Assembly: GCA_014904985.1 (NCBI GenBank)
Contig: MU128962.1
Span: 101,587 to 165,586 of the forward strand
DNA from: Hydnum rufescens UP504
Taxonomy: Eukaryota > Basidiomycota > Agaricomycetes > Cantharellales > Hydnaceae
Reading direction: 5' to 3'
Length of the DNA stretch: 64,000 nt
In this document: piece after piece, positions 13,145 to 25,079 of the stretch
Position numbering within the stretch: position 1 is the stretch's first letter
How the letters are laid out: each line of letters begins with the position of its first letter
Made by a program: the position numbers and the translations under genes
The notes under the pieces: generated by a model
Told to the model about the DNA's origin: nothing
The model's input: only the letters and a program-made list of their open reading frames with translations
Database searches by the model: none

Positions 13145-14104
13145 TTATGATTCTCTTTGAATTAGCGCCATCAGACCCAAGAAGCCTAGAAGGGCATATT
13201 TGAGTTGAGGGAAGTCATTCTGAATATGTAGAAAGTTAGGAGTCAGGGAGCGACAATTGGGGAAAAAAAAAAGAAATATTGCGGTCAGAGGACGCCGGTG
13301 CAATACACACCATTGCTATTGTCACATAGCCAACGTATGGAAGGAAGCTGGAATGTGAGGTCATAGGATCAGAACCCGAGCTGATAGGGGAGGGGGGGAG
13401 GAAAGAAGGGCGTGAAAAAGGAAGGGAAATACTCACCCGTGGACCTTTCCGATGATGTTTTTCCGCTGGAGCCAGCGAAGGCCTTTGTAGAGTTCAAGAT
13501 CATCGAGGCGGTTGTTGTCTTCCCGCAGATGGTCAATCTTCGATCAATTAAAGTTTTTTTTTCGGAGTATATACTTACCGCCTTTTGTGAGCAAACTTTG
13601 GTCGGTAGGTAGCGGTCCGCTAGAGAATATTTCGCAAGGTCAGAGAAGGCTATTTAACTTTCTCGAATGTGCATCCCTTACACTGTATGCGTTTCTATTA
13701 CCCTGTGGACGATGGGAATATCTGCTCCGGGGACTTTGTACACCGTTATATCGCCCACGACATATGGGGTATTACGTGGATTCATGAGGAATAGGAGGTC
13801 GCCACGATAGAACGCAGGTTCCATAGACCCGCTAGCACGGAATGTCAGATTGATTTAAGCAATAACACACTATATCTGGAAGGATCTCTTACCTTAGCAC
13901 CACCACAATTGGACTCTCGGTATTCGTGACTATCCCAAGAGCTTTCCATATCATGAGACCTGAAATGATGACCTGTGTGAAATTGAGGACTTGGAGCACG
14001 ACCTGGTTTCGTCAATGTGAGCATGGGGTAGCCCCTGTTGCGGCAGGTCCACATACATATCTGACGCCCAACTTCTGGATCGTTCGTATCTCGTCAGAGA
14101 ACAT
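13145..14104 (-). CDS. SEC11: Signal peptidase complex catalytic subunit SEC11
   Basis: Seven exons fit complement(13145-13219, 13311-13347, 13437-13518, 13579-13619, 13682-13831, 13893-14002, 14057-14104), giving 180 residues, the usual SEC11 size. The protein begins '[15 protein letters not shown]' and has a single N-terminal membrane anchor ('[19 protein letters not shown]'). The catalytic Ser is in '[15 protein letters not shown]' and the catalytic His in '[11 protein letters not shown]'. Next come 'LLTKGDNN', the conserved Asp box, '[10 protein letters not shown]', and a C-terminal hydrophobic segment ('[15 protein letters not shown]'). The enzyme removes signal peptides in the ER membrane. 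Every junction has a proper GT and AG and the phases agree. The start sits 585 bp from the start of the divergent PPX1 gene. Confidence 0.95.
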
Positions 14105-14689
14105 TTCTGCTGGACACGTGAATCGGCAACTGGCGAGGGGCTGTGCAAACTCCATTCGGGGAGTGTCTTAGTGCTTTAAAAGGTACTCTTAACCACGGTA
14201 TCTGCTTCTTTCGTAGTAATTTGTGTTGGCTTTGAACGAATATTTATCGTGAGACAAGGCCATCATGCGTGGACACCTAAATTATTTTCAATCTGTAGCC
14301 AGGCCCAAGTTTGGATGTCAGGGACGGAAATGAGACAATGACTCATCCCAGTGGCCCAGTGACACCCAATCATTCCCTCGGCGATATCTCGTGCGTCTTC
14401 GATACGTCCCCACTAAAATAGTACATCCTCTTACAGAAGGTATTTCCCGAGGAAACCTTGGCGAGTGAAATTGGCGCACTTGGAAGAAAGAAACATCTCA
14501 CGCCCCAGCTATGCAGCGGCCTTAGAAGCAGGGATGTGTAACCGCTTCGCCAAATCGAAACCTCACTTGCACGAGGAAAATGTAAGATCGGCTAGCGCCG
14601 TAGGAGTCGACGCGCTCGTAGCGCTCGAATCCGTGGTCGTACAGAGCGATAAATTTGCACCGGTGTGAACCTGGAGAGTGTCGTCTCAT
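14105..14689. promoter_or_regulatory. Bidirectional intergenic region between SEC11 (-) and PPX1 (+)
   Basis: The 585-bp head-to-head gap must hold both promoters. An open frame at 14465-14668 (+) has no recognised motif and no splice connection that I can support. No TATA box stands out. Confidence 0.45.
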
Positions 14690-16130
14690 ATGTCCGCGAG
14701 AAGCTCTCCGATTCAAAAGACACTACTCACACTATTTATGGTCGCGTGCCTCGTCACGCTGTATCGTTCCTTCCGCTCGATTTCCAGACGATCTTTTCAG
14801 TCGACATCCGTTCACACGATGTCTTCTTCTTCATTGTCTGAGTTCTTGTCTGCGAACAAGGCCAAGTTCCTTTCCGATCTCAAGGCCGACGGCGCAAAGT
14901 CATGGACAGTTGTAATGGGAAATGAGGCAGGAGGTAAGTGGGTGTGACGTGGTCCCTGGATTTCACTTTGACTGAGGGTGGGTGCAAGATCTGGACTCCA
15001 TCGCATCTGCCATCGCGTACTCATACCTCACCCCACGAAAACCAACCATCGGTCTCATCCAGACACATCGCCAAGACCTGTCCCTCCGCGCAGAAAACCT
15101 GTATGCTTTCAAACTTGCAAATCTTTCCCCAACGCACGACGATCTGTTCACGATTGACGATCTCCCTGTCCCTCCTGCTGAGCTCAAGTGCAACTTTGCC
15201 CTTGTCGACCACAATACACTCTGGGCACCTTGGCGCCGTCCCGATGCTAAAGTGGTCGGTATCATAGATCACCACGATGACGAAAATAACCACATCGATG
15301 CCGATCCCCGTGCCATCGTCGTCCCTCTAGGCAGCGCAGCCTCTCTTGTCACCGAAACATTCAAAGACTCATGGACCCCGGCGGATCCTGCCAATGTCCC
15401 CCCTCCCGAACTAGCCACGCTCCTCCTGAGTGCGATATACATCGACACCGCCGGTCTCAAGAGCTCTAAAGCCGAGCCCCTCGACCATGCCTCCGTAGCC
15501 TTTCTCGAATCACGCGAGTCGAATAACCCTTCACTCGGCGGCGAGGAAGTCTCGCTTTTCCGCATCGAGACGACGAAAGAGCTCAAATCGCAAAAGATCT
15601 CAATCACTCACCTCTCCTCGCGGGATCTCTTGCGGCGCGATTACAAGCAGTACACGTTCTCGACCGCGACGGAGGGCAATCCTATCCGCGTTGGGCTGTC
15701 AACGGTCCCGATGGGCATTAAACAGTGGTTGAAGAACGATCCAGACGGCTTCCGAGCGTCACTCGAGAGCTGGGCCACCGAACGCACCCTCGATGTTGTC
15801 GGTGTACTTACGACGTACAACAGTGCCCGCAAAGGCCACCACCGGCGCGAACTACTCATCCTCGTCGGCGGTGATCCGACATCTGCATACGGGCAGAAGG
15901 CACTAGTGGAAACTACGACGAACGTGCTTGTCGAGGGCCTCGAAAAGACCGCACTCCTGGATCTCGAACGTGTCGAGTTTGAGGGGGATTTTGCGGCCAT
16001 CGAAGGTGTAGCCGGGGATCGTGCGCATGGGGATCTTCCGGGGCAAATCAGGCTGTGGAGGCAACGCAATTCTGATGCGACCAGGAAGATCGTCGCCCCT
16101 GCATTCAAGGCCATCCTAGAAAGTATGTAA
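14690..16130 (+). CDS. PPX1: Exopolyphosphatase, PPX1-type (DHH/DHHA2 family)
   Basis: Two exons, 14690-14933 and 14989-16130, encode 461 residues from ATG 14690 or 418 from ATG 14819. The DHH-family metal sites are all visible: 'VVMGNEAGDLDS' (spanning the intron), 'LVDHN' and 'IIDHHDD'. 'GSAASLVTE' and 'AIYIDTAGLK' are also typical of this family. The C-terminal DHHA2 substrate domain includes 'KQWL', 'DVVGVLTTY' and a closing basic segment. PPX1 removes terminal phosphates from inorganic polyphosphate. The longer start adds a hydrophobic segment and an Arg/Ser-rich stretch that could act as a membrane anchor or mitochondrial targeting signal. The shorter start gives a normal cytosolic enzyme. 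The gene is convergent with the GH74 gene. Confidence 0.93.
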
Positions 16131-16448
16131 GGACTATCAAGGACTCAGAGACCTTGAGTTTGAATGTCAAGCCTTCCGCTTTCTGCTTTGTATGAACGCT
16201 TCCAATGTTATGGCTGTACAAGATACAGGCGAGAACGCTGAGCTCCAACTAAGTCACAATTTGGCGGTCCTTTTGCGGCAAAACGCACAACCCGCTGCAT
16301 GCCCTGGTTACTTTGTCGACGTACACATCACAACGGTTGGATATTTATATCGTCATAAGGAGGTAATAACGAAGTATCAATTCGCCCGGAGGGGCTCACG
16401 AGTGCTGGCTCAGGAGTAATTATCCTTTATTGCGCGATCTGTGAGATC

Positions 16449-19400
16449 TCAACTGCCGTAAAAGATTCCGCGCCCATTGGTCCCAACATATACCCTGTAA
16501 AAATATAGGGCTATATATCATACATTCGCCATAATTTCGGTTCACTCACCGCTTGTAGATCCTGGGATCGCCTGCCAGAACAACCGCGGACACGGTGGCA
16601 AAACCATGAGCAGCATCATTGATTTCTGAAGGAAGTTATGCATGCATTATAGAGTCTGCCTGTCCCTTCAACAAAAGGTTGAACCACTTACGAGTCCAAG
16701 AAGCGCCATTGTTAGATGTTCTGAACAGCCCAGTGACCCCGTTAACGATACCAGCCGCGAACACAGAGGGCGTTCCACCGGAAACTCTCGGAGCCCCAAC
16801 TGCAATCCCCCACGCTTGGGTCAGTCCGCCAGAGAGTTGGACTACACTCTGGCCATAATTCGTAGAATGCCAGATGCCTTGATTAGTAGAGATGTAGAGC
16901 TCTCCGGCTCTTCCGAGGTTATTCACCGCGATCCCGTTGGACCTCGTTGATGATCCAAGAGAGCTTACATAGGAGAAAGACGCCCCTCCATCCCAGGACG
17001 AGTAGACTTTCCCAGCGAGTGACGCATAGAACTGTCGTATTTCGATGTAGATTTAGAGATTGCCCGTGTCATCAATGTACGAGTTTGCACTCACATACGC
17101 GTCGTTACTCTTGTCAGCCTCGACGATCGCTCCAGCTGGAAGGCCATTAACCCCAACAAATGCCCCGGAATCTTTAGCAACATACGAGCCCCAGCGGGTC
17201 GTCCATACAATGGAAGTTCCGCGGGCAGAATAAGCCACGCATCCACCAGAAAGTGAAGAAGGCGCATGAGCATAGAGAGTCCACGTTGCCGCGCTATCTG
17301 TTGATACCGCAATCTGGCCAGCAGAATTGCCGATTCGGACCAAGTGCGTCGGCTGACTCCCAGCATAATCAATGTCGGTGACGGTACCGAAGAGAGGAAG
17401 GTGGAGCTTCGAAGGAGCCACGTCCATGTGGGTGTGCGCCCATCCGCCGATGTCACCGACAGCAGAGACAAGATGGGGGCCAACTGGAGGGGACACCAGT
17501 CCGAGGACCGCAGTCTAGTACGATGCCAGCGCAATGAGAAGAAGCCACATTGGTTGGGTGATTAGGTCCAATTTACCTCTTCCACGCCCACGGACAACGA
17601 AGAGACTTTAATCGAGTGGTCGGCGTCCCATTGGAGCAAGTTATGGGTGCCGTATAGGGTCAATCCAGTGCCCCAGAGCAGATGATTAGAATCAAATGGA
17701 TCAATCTGAAGACCTTCAATCCCCCACCCCACTTGTCTAGTACTCCTGAATATGGGGTGGAGTGAGCAAGAGAATGTGAGGCCATCGCATAAACACCTTA
17801 CGTAGTGAAAGACTTTATCCATGGTGCAGTGGACAAATCCCAATCGTAGGATCGAGCGACGAGAAGTTCATACTGGGAAGGATAGCTTCAGAGAAGTCAT
17901 CAGAGCGATATGCCGACACTAAACCCACAGATGGTGCAGGATACGAATACGAATATATGGTGGTCCAGCTATGACCACCATCTAATGAGCGCCATATTTG
18001 CGCGTCAGGATAGCTAAGCGGATTAAAGGCAATTAAACCCTGTTCCCCAATGTTTAGTAGAAAATGCCTTACCCCTGATCAAGACTTGCTGCCATAACCT
18101 TCAGGCAATCATGAGATGTGGCCAAATAGGCGGTCGGCATAATTAGCATTGCTCACTGTGCCAGGTCGTTGAGGATCGATAGTTAGGCCTCCAAAGCCGT
18201 ACCGATCTCAGAAGAAAAAGGCAATTCGTTAGAGACAGGCCACCGAACTGCGACGGGAAGATGTAATCACTATCGGCCACTGCTTGTGCAGGCGTGATGT
18301 TAGTCCAGACCCCGGTGGCAACATTGTATTTGGCGAGCGTTCCATGTCCTCCGTCGAAGGGGCCAGATGCTGATGAAATTCCCCACCAATCGTAAGAATC
18401 CTTTCGTATGACAAAGAATCAGAATTACATACCGTCGACGTACGATATATAAAGGGACTTTTCGGCTGGGGAAAGCACTCCATGATGAGGGAGGTACGTT
18501 GTGCTCTGACCAGCGACCGCAGACCCTGACTCGCCAGTTAGGCAGATTTTACGGGATTTACGCTTGAATATGGGACATACATGTGACACCAGCGTTGTTT
18601 GACATCCAAATGCTTGGACTTCCGATGGAGAGCACTCCGACAAAGATACGGGAGGTGCCAGCCGTGGTCACACTGGACGTGGTGTCAAATACGATCCAAC
18701 CCACGCCAAGGGGGTCGCTGTTGTACCCTATGAAAGGAAAGGATGGCTTCAGGAATAATCCAATCAACCAGTATTTACCACCACTCACCCGAAGTGTCAC
18801 TTGGATTTTGAGCATATGTACCAGTGGCAGGGAATGAAGTAACTCGACCCCACGTCAGACCAGCATCAGTGGATCTCCAAAGACCGTGACCGGATCGAGC
18901 ACCAAAATATAATACTTTGTTGTTATTGGGATCAATCATGAGACGCTCTCCAGCCCCACGTCCCGGCATATTTCCTCCAACCTGAGAATTCATTGGCGCC
19001 AATGAGCGCCACGAAATCGGAAAGAAAACGGATAATATTTCGTACTTTAAAAGGAAGAGAAACCGCAGTGAATGATGCACCTTGGTCTCTGGAAACGAGA
19101 ATCGAGCCGGTTTTTCCATCCATCGAGTTGGTATATAATCCAACAGCAATGTAGAGGTTATTGGGATCCACGGGATCCGTGGCTATGGATTCGCAGCCCC
19201 AGTAATTCGATCGAGCGGCGTCGGCAAAATCTAGCAGAGGCGTCCAAGTATCAGTCGACGAGTCCAGCTTGTACGCTCCACCAATATCAGTGCGCAAATA
19301 TGCGAGGCCTTTTTGTTTCTAAAGGAAGATGAAAGCCACGGGTAAGAAAGAAAGTGAAAGATTAGGTATAGGAAAATGAAGCTAACGGTATTAAATATGA

Positions 19401-19524
19401 CGTTTCCAATCCACCCTCCGCTAGCGCCTGTGTGCACATTTTTCCAGGTATACGCTTGAGCAATAGCCTCTGAAGCCAGAAGAGCCAGCAGAAGACCAGA
19501 GACAGCCAGAGAAGGTTGAAGCAT
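16449..19524 (-). CDS. GH74 xyloglucanase, secreted
   Basis: Fifteen exons on the complement: 16449-16494, 16550-16625, 16692-17031, 17095-17514, 17577-17745, 17802-17872, 17929-18013, 18073-18098, 18157-18206, 18244-18369, 18433-18525, 18581-18727, 18789-18981, 19046-19318 and 19387-19524. They total 2253 nt (750 aa), in phase throughout. A signal peptide (about 22 residues, ending AIAQA) precedes the first seven-bladed propeller. The family's two catalytic Asp lie in 'LRTDIGGAY' (about D57) and 'VGDIGG' (about D478). BNR-like repeats such as 'STDAGLTWGR', 'SLDGGHSW' and 'TSNNGASWT' recur, and the C-terminus is 'YVGTNGRGIFYG'. There is no CBM1 cellulose-binding module. The enzyme cuts the xyloglucan backbone in plant cell walls, which fits a saprotroph or plant-associated fungus. 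Confidence 0.95.
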
Positions 19525-21725
19525 AATGAGGTTCAGTGAGGGATGACCATCGTTTACTGCGCGCTTTTATACCGATTCTTCCCAACCCCAACGTTATTGC
19601 TCATTCCAAAGCAAGTGCGACCGACCCAGTTATCCAAGAGCAGAGGCCATGAGGTCCTAATGGTCGCTATCCTGCGGAATAGTCATGTTGCCGCCAACCA
19701 GATATGCGTTCGCATTAAATGATTCGGGGGAAATACGGAGAAAATCCCAGTGCAGTCGGTTTATAAGTTTTCGAATGTCTGTCTGACACGGTTGGCGGTC
19801 ACGTATAAGTCTGCTAAACTCGTTGACCCTTTACAACCCTGTGATCACTTGGCGTTCCACATCATGCAAAACCTGTGTCATTGACCCTCACTTGTTCTTT
19901 TGTAAATTTGTTCGTTCCTGCCTCAATGTACAGCTCAGGTTGGCAAGGTGTCCCTAAGCAATTGAAGCACACTAACATTTATCCGTCGTTATGAGCAGAA
20001 ATAAACGGCACCAAGAAACGGAGGGTGCCGGCTCCCTTAAACACGTGAAGAGTCGCATCGAAAATATTTCAGCGCTTGGGGTCGGCAACTCTGCCGCATT
20101 TTCACTGTGCAACATCATCATGTAGTGTTGCCGAAGACTTGAGTCCTTTTCGGATCTTTTACGCTGTCATCACATCGCTATTTGCCTCCGGCTTATCGAC
20201 TTCTATCATTTGGATCCCTTGTCTTTCATCCTGCGGCAAAAAAAAGCCCCAATGTCATAGTTGACGAGAAAAAAAAAAACACAGGACCTGGCTCAATTCA
20301 GTTGAGCCATCGCAGCAGCACTAGCAACATGCTTTCACAGCTGGCCCATGAGGTATTGCTGACCCCCACTTACAGTACTCTCCCAAAACATGACCACTTG
20401 CTTCTCTTACTGTAAATAGAGCTTGGGGTCATTCATCATTCTTTGCATCAGAAGTTGTAGATCATGAATAACATGATCCTCAGCTATCTTGGGGGTTCTC
20501 TACCATCCAGGATGTGTTCCGTAGATAGTTAATGTCCCGCTGGTGAGACCACAAGAATTGAGAGTTTGGTGAGACAGGTAGTATTTCGGATGTATTTGTT
20601 GTATCAACCAATTGCCAAACAACCTAGGAACTATCTTCATCACTCTCTGATGAATATTTGCCATCCACTATGACACTTGGCCTGGGATGTTTTCAGAGTG
20701 CAAATCTAAGTGCTCAGATGAGGTAGAGGCTGATCAGCCACTTATCCCACATGAAATCTCACCAAAACTAGTGTAATTACTCCAGATCTCATCACACACA
20801 CATCTAATTTGTGCCAAACTTTGTACATAGCATGTCCATAGATTTACCAATTGTTAAAAGATAGGAAGTGGAGCAAAATTGGGGAAGATATGTTACCTGA
20901 TGCAAGATGCAAGGAATGATGGATAACTGCACTTGATTGTGTGCAGACTGTCCTCAGTATTTGGGTGGTGAAATTCAACGATTTGAAATATGAGCATCCT
21001 CATTTTCCCGATAGTGCCTGGTCGGCTGCAAGCAGGGAATAGTGCAAGTTGCCAGTTACATTCCGGCGCGGGCTAGCATCACCTGTATGCTAAATGGAAT
21101 ATTGGGAGGATTTGATATTTTAGTAACTATCTGGGCCCCAAGGAGCTACAAATACCTGGGTCAGGTGTATCCATTACCGTCAATGTCACCCATTAATTGG
21201 GTGATGCTGATCACTCTAGGCAGGATCCATATAGGCAATCCATCCTGCTATCACTGCAGCTCGCGCCGTAGGCGGCGCGCAAAGGGCTTATCTGCGAGGA
21301 GTGCATGATGTTGTTTCAAATAGGTGACGTGTCAAGTAAAACCCGATTTGGTCCACAGCTAATTTAGGGGTCGAATCTGAGATCCTCGAATTTCATCATA
21401 AAAGCACCACAAACACCTGAGCACAATTAAGCAGGTCTATTCCGCTTAAAGCGTTTGAGAGAGCGACTGCTTTCGACGCAACTTGTGTTTGCGCCGCTTG
21501 CAGGTTGGATGAACGCGCATTGAATATCATAGGCAGTTCTCCATCAGTGCAATTCAGAAGCACACAGGTCCCGCAGACGCCTACCACAGAAGCACATTGT
21601 AAGCGCAGTTCCTCATTACGGCATGAATACGGAACATAGGATTATTACAAGCAAACAACGGCAGGCAAGCAGTGTCGATTCCGCAAGATAGCAAAAGAAA
21701 GGGAAGAGTCGATGTAGCCTACGCC
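19525..21725. other. Intergenic region with possible old repeat remnants
   Basis: The first ~500 bp are the GH74 promoter. From about 20320 to 21300 the base composition becomes A/T-rich and unlike the flanking genes, resembling the transposon-derived DNA beyond 32 kb. I can identify no terminal repeat or protein motif in it. An open frame at 21396-21587 (-) has no recognised domain. Confidence 0.35.
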
Positions 21726-23327
21726 TCATTCGACGGGCATAGGCAGTAGTCCTATGAACGCACAAGCCAGTCCCTCAGGAAACAAGTGCAAAATGCAGAG
21801 ATCCAGGAAGTACGCACCACCTGACATATTAGCATCAATTATGATATCGTTGCACCCATAGCTTGCCACAACCTCAGCAAGGCCCTGATCCGACCATCCC
21901 TGAAGGGTCAGTCTCCTAAGCGCAGGCCGTCCCGTCTTTTCGTCTCGCACAGAAGCGCGGAAACGAAGGAAGCGTGTCACTAAGGAGTGATATCGGTCCC
22001 CTGGCGTTACCTTATATACTGGGACGAACAAATCCAGACAAAAGTGCCGTACACGCGGTACGAGGAGGGTATCATCGGAATGCTGGGATTTGCATTGCAT
22101 TGGGGTTGGAGTACCATATGCGTCGAAGTGGTCAGAGCCAGAGTCCATCTCGAATGGGATATTCGTCGTCAGTGGAGATAAATAAAGGTTTTCGAGTTCA
22201 GAGGGATGCGAAGGCTCACCTCAGAAGACGATGGCAGTGCCACAGGCTGGTGTAGGAGGGCATCCCATGCCTACCAAATTCGCGAGTGCTGCTATCGGGC
22301 CATGCCCGCTATGCCCAAAGTATTTAAAAGAGGACTCTCTTTAGTCTAAGACGCATAAATGAACATCATGAGAGCACAAACCCAAGAGCAGGAAGAAGGC
22401 TCTTACAAAATCAGAGATCGCATCAGTAAAGCACACATCGCATTCCCCATTGTACCACAAATAGAAGCACAATAGCTGTGGTGCGCGAAGATGTCGTGCA
22501 GGAGGGCCAAATCGACTGATCCCGAGAATCAACTGGACACAGTAGGTTGTATTGTACGGATGGAGAAGAAGGGTCCGCAGACGCGGCATAATAACAGGAC
22601 CCTGCTTGTATGGTCCATGAACAGATAAACCTCCGAGGCTGAGATACTCCAGATTGACACAGAGGCTCAATGTCTGCATTAGATCTTCCGATGTATGGGT
22701 TGAGCGGAATATTTCGAGATGTGTTAATTGGTGAGCCACAATGTGGAGATTCGCGATACGCAGAGCCGAAAGGGATATGGCACGAAGACACGGTGTGCGA
22801 GCAGGGAAATCAGGAGGAAGCTCATAAACCGCCATTCCAGTGCTACACGCGTCACACCCAAGGTGGATCGATTCCAATTTATCGAGGTTAGATCCCTCGA
22901 TGGACCCCAAGAATTGCTCAAGATACCCTAAGGGAACAGAAAGCAGGCGGAGAGATCGCAATCGGCTGGGATGTTTTATGATTTCGAAATGGTCCTCGGG
23001 TTCCATTAGAGCGTGAACGTCGATCCCTCTTGGGGCTGATTGCTCGACCCATGTCCGCTGTTGCTCGATTGGCCAGTGGAGATCAATATCCTGCAAGCAC
23101 GACCGATCCTTGTGGGTTGGAAAGAACCAGGGGAACGGGAGAGGACTTACCGTCCACAACTCGGAGGCCGTCTGGACAACGTCCCGCCACCGACGAGATA
23201 CAAGGCAGAAATTAAGCAAGCTTGTCGTGGTCGGCTCGTTGTCATCGATGGCGCGTCTGAGAGCAGTGGAAAGAATCTTTATGACAATCTCTGTTGGCAG
23301 AGAGGGGATAGGCGACATAGACTCCAT
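21726..23327 (-). CDS. F-box protein (3' exons unresolved)
   Basis: The N-terminus, from ATG 23327, carries an F-box ('SLPTEIVIKILSTAL', then 'LLNFCLVSRRWRDVVQTASELWT'). This motif binds Skp1 in SCF ubiquitin ligases. Exon 1 is complement(23151-23327) and exon 2 complement(22407-23090). Exon 2 holds irregular Leu-rich repeats such as 'RLRSLRLLSVPL' and 'LEYLSLGGLSVHG', which would bind a substrate. A downstream open frame at 21726-22148 has matching composition ('LRRLTLQGWSDQGLAEVV') and is probably the last part. I could not find a single consistent splice path between 22407 and about 22080. The gene may be intact with small exons there, or damaged. F-box/LRR genes are strongly expanded in Agaricomycetes. 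Confidence 0.75.
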
Positions 23328-24656
23328 GCGACTGTATGGAAGACTGAGCGTGGCGATCCTGCCAAAAGCAATGTCAATGCCATTCCAACGAGAGCGAACT
23401 ATGAAGAACGAACTGATAAGAAGGGGGTTCAAGCTCCCGGGGTCCTGACGGAACGAGAACCAGCTTTTATAGCTAGCGCAGGTACGGAACGCGCCGAGAA
23501 TGATTTCCAGGCACAGCAGGGTCTTGAAAGTGGAGAGAATGAACGAGCAGGCGAAATTCTTCTAAAAGGCAGCACAATTGATGTTTGGTTGACGTAAGTT
23601 CAGATCGTGCGTGGCGTCTGTTACCACCAGGACGGTTCTGGGAAACTAGCACTACTGAGCGATTCGATGACACTCGGATCAGATCAGGATCCGTAGATGG
23701 GCGCACCTGGGCCAATGTTCACTCGGCGCGAGTCCAAGATGAGCCTTACCATCAGTGGCTTGGACAAATGATGCATCTTTGTCCAGGGTACTGGATGAAT
23801 TAATAACTACTGCCTGTACGGCACTGCCCGCTATTTGCTGTACAGTACGGATGAGCCAGGAAGACGCGCAAACAGCATTTTCTTATCATTTGGTGCAATT
23901 CACAAATTCACTTTGAGTCAGTCTTCTTCTATTGCAGTCACCAGGACTGCTTTGCTTCTGTTTGGAGGTTGTCTTGGTGTTGCCAGGCAACAGAGCAAGA
24001 AGCATGCATCTGATCCTGATTCTGAGCGTGATTGCGCACAGCGCCTGGAGATTTCAAAAGTGGATAGCAACAGATTCCGGAAATAAAGGACTGTCAGGGT
24101 GTACCAGAGGCAGCCGGAATGGGCTAGAGTTGGGACGTAAACGGGCACGTGGGCTTATGTCAAAACCGCACACCCAGGTCCGCTGTCAAGGCAAGTGACC
24201 AGAAGAGCTAGACAGATGTTGAAATTCAACCAAAGAGGTAATAGAAACAGGGGAGGAAGGTCTAGGAAACAACGAGGGAAAGTTGTAATGCGAGCAGAAA
24301 AGGAACAGCTTGGAATGGTTGAGGCATTCCCGAAACAGCAATTCCGCTCTTTCGATTCGCCACTTCTTCGCCTCGAGTTTCTCCTCGGCCTAACAGCCTT
24401 CGGAGCCGTTCTTCTTCCTTGTCCTTCACTATTTCTTTCACTGCTTTCTTGCAGGCCTCGTTGGTTACCTTCTCCGTGTCCACCCTTACCTTGCGCCTTT
24501 CCAATTTTGTCCGATCATCGCACCAGGCGAGGCGGTAAAGAAGGGAGAGTATGCTGAACAAGACGAGGTCTCACAAAAGCCCGGGGGGTTTAGTAGATTG
24601 GATATCAGGTCACAACGGTCGAACGTCGTGGCCGGAAGCCCCTGAACCACATATAT
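23328..24656. other. Intergenic region with one uncharacterised open frame
   Basis: This holds the promoter of the F-box gene, then about 900 bp of unknown content. An open frame at complement(24262-24561) includes a charged stretch rich in Lys, Glu and Arg around 'KKAVKEIVKDKEEERLRRLL', which looks like a coiled coil. It has no family match that I recognise and no clear start. It may be an exon of an unknown gene or chance. Confidence 0.3.
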
Positions 24657-25079
24657 TCATGAGAATGTAATGTCCGGCGGACGCGCAGAGGAGACCCGAT
24701 TTGAGTCGTCGTGGTCCTCCATATCGAGCAGGGAGATAGACATTATCGACGGAGTTATGTCCCCGATGCCACCGACATAGAGGGTGAAATTGACAAAGGA
24801 CACCGGGCGGAAGAAAGCAGGGGAACGCAAATAATGGCCCAGACTCGCGGACTCCCTCAGTGGCCTGGCCGGCCCGAGAGACACAGGCGGGGAAGCAGAG
24901 GGGATAGGATCCCCAGAGATGATGAAGAATCCTGGCGCATTGAGGCCAATTAGGCCAGGTCATTTTCACGACTCACCTCCTGTCACGTCATGTGAGGAAG
25001 CGGAATCGTTGAAGTAGTCAGTAATCGGGTACGGCCTCCACCCACCATTGATAGAGAAATAGGCCATTTTGCTGAACAT
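24657..25079 (-). CDS. Small protein of unknown function
   Basis: Two exons, complement(24657-24931, 24977-25079), give 125 residues. The 45-nt intron has a GTGAGT donor and a CAG acceptor, and the phase is kept. The protein contains 'MAYFSINGGWRPYPITDYF' and, near the end, a hydrophobic 'FVNFTLYVGGIGDITPSIMSIS', followed by an acidic tail. I do not recognise the family. The intron and coherent composition argue for a real gene, but there may be further 5' exons beyond 25079. Confidence 0.45.

Noticed and set aside
16636..19524. Several separate small genes in the GH74 region
   Set aside because: All pieces splice in phase into one 750-residue xyloglucanase.
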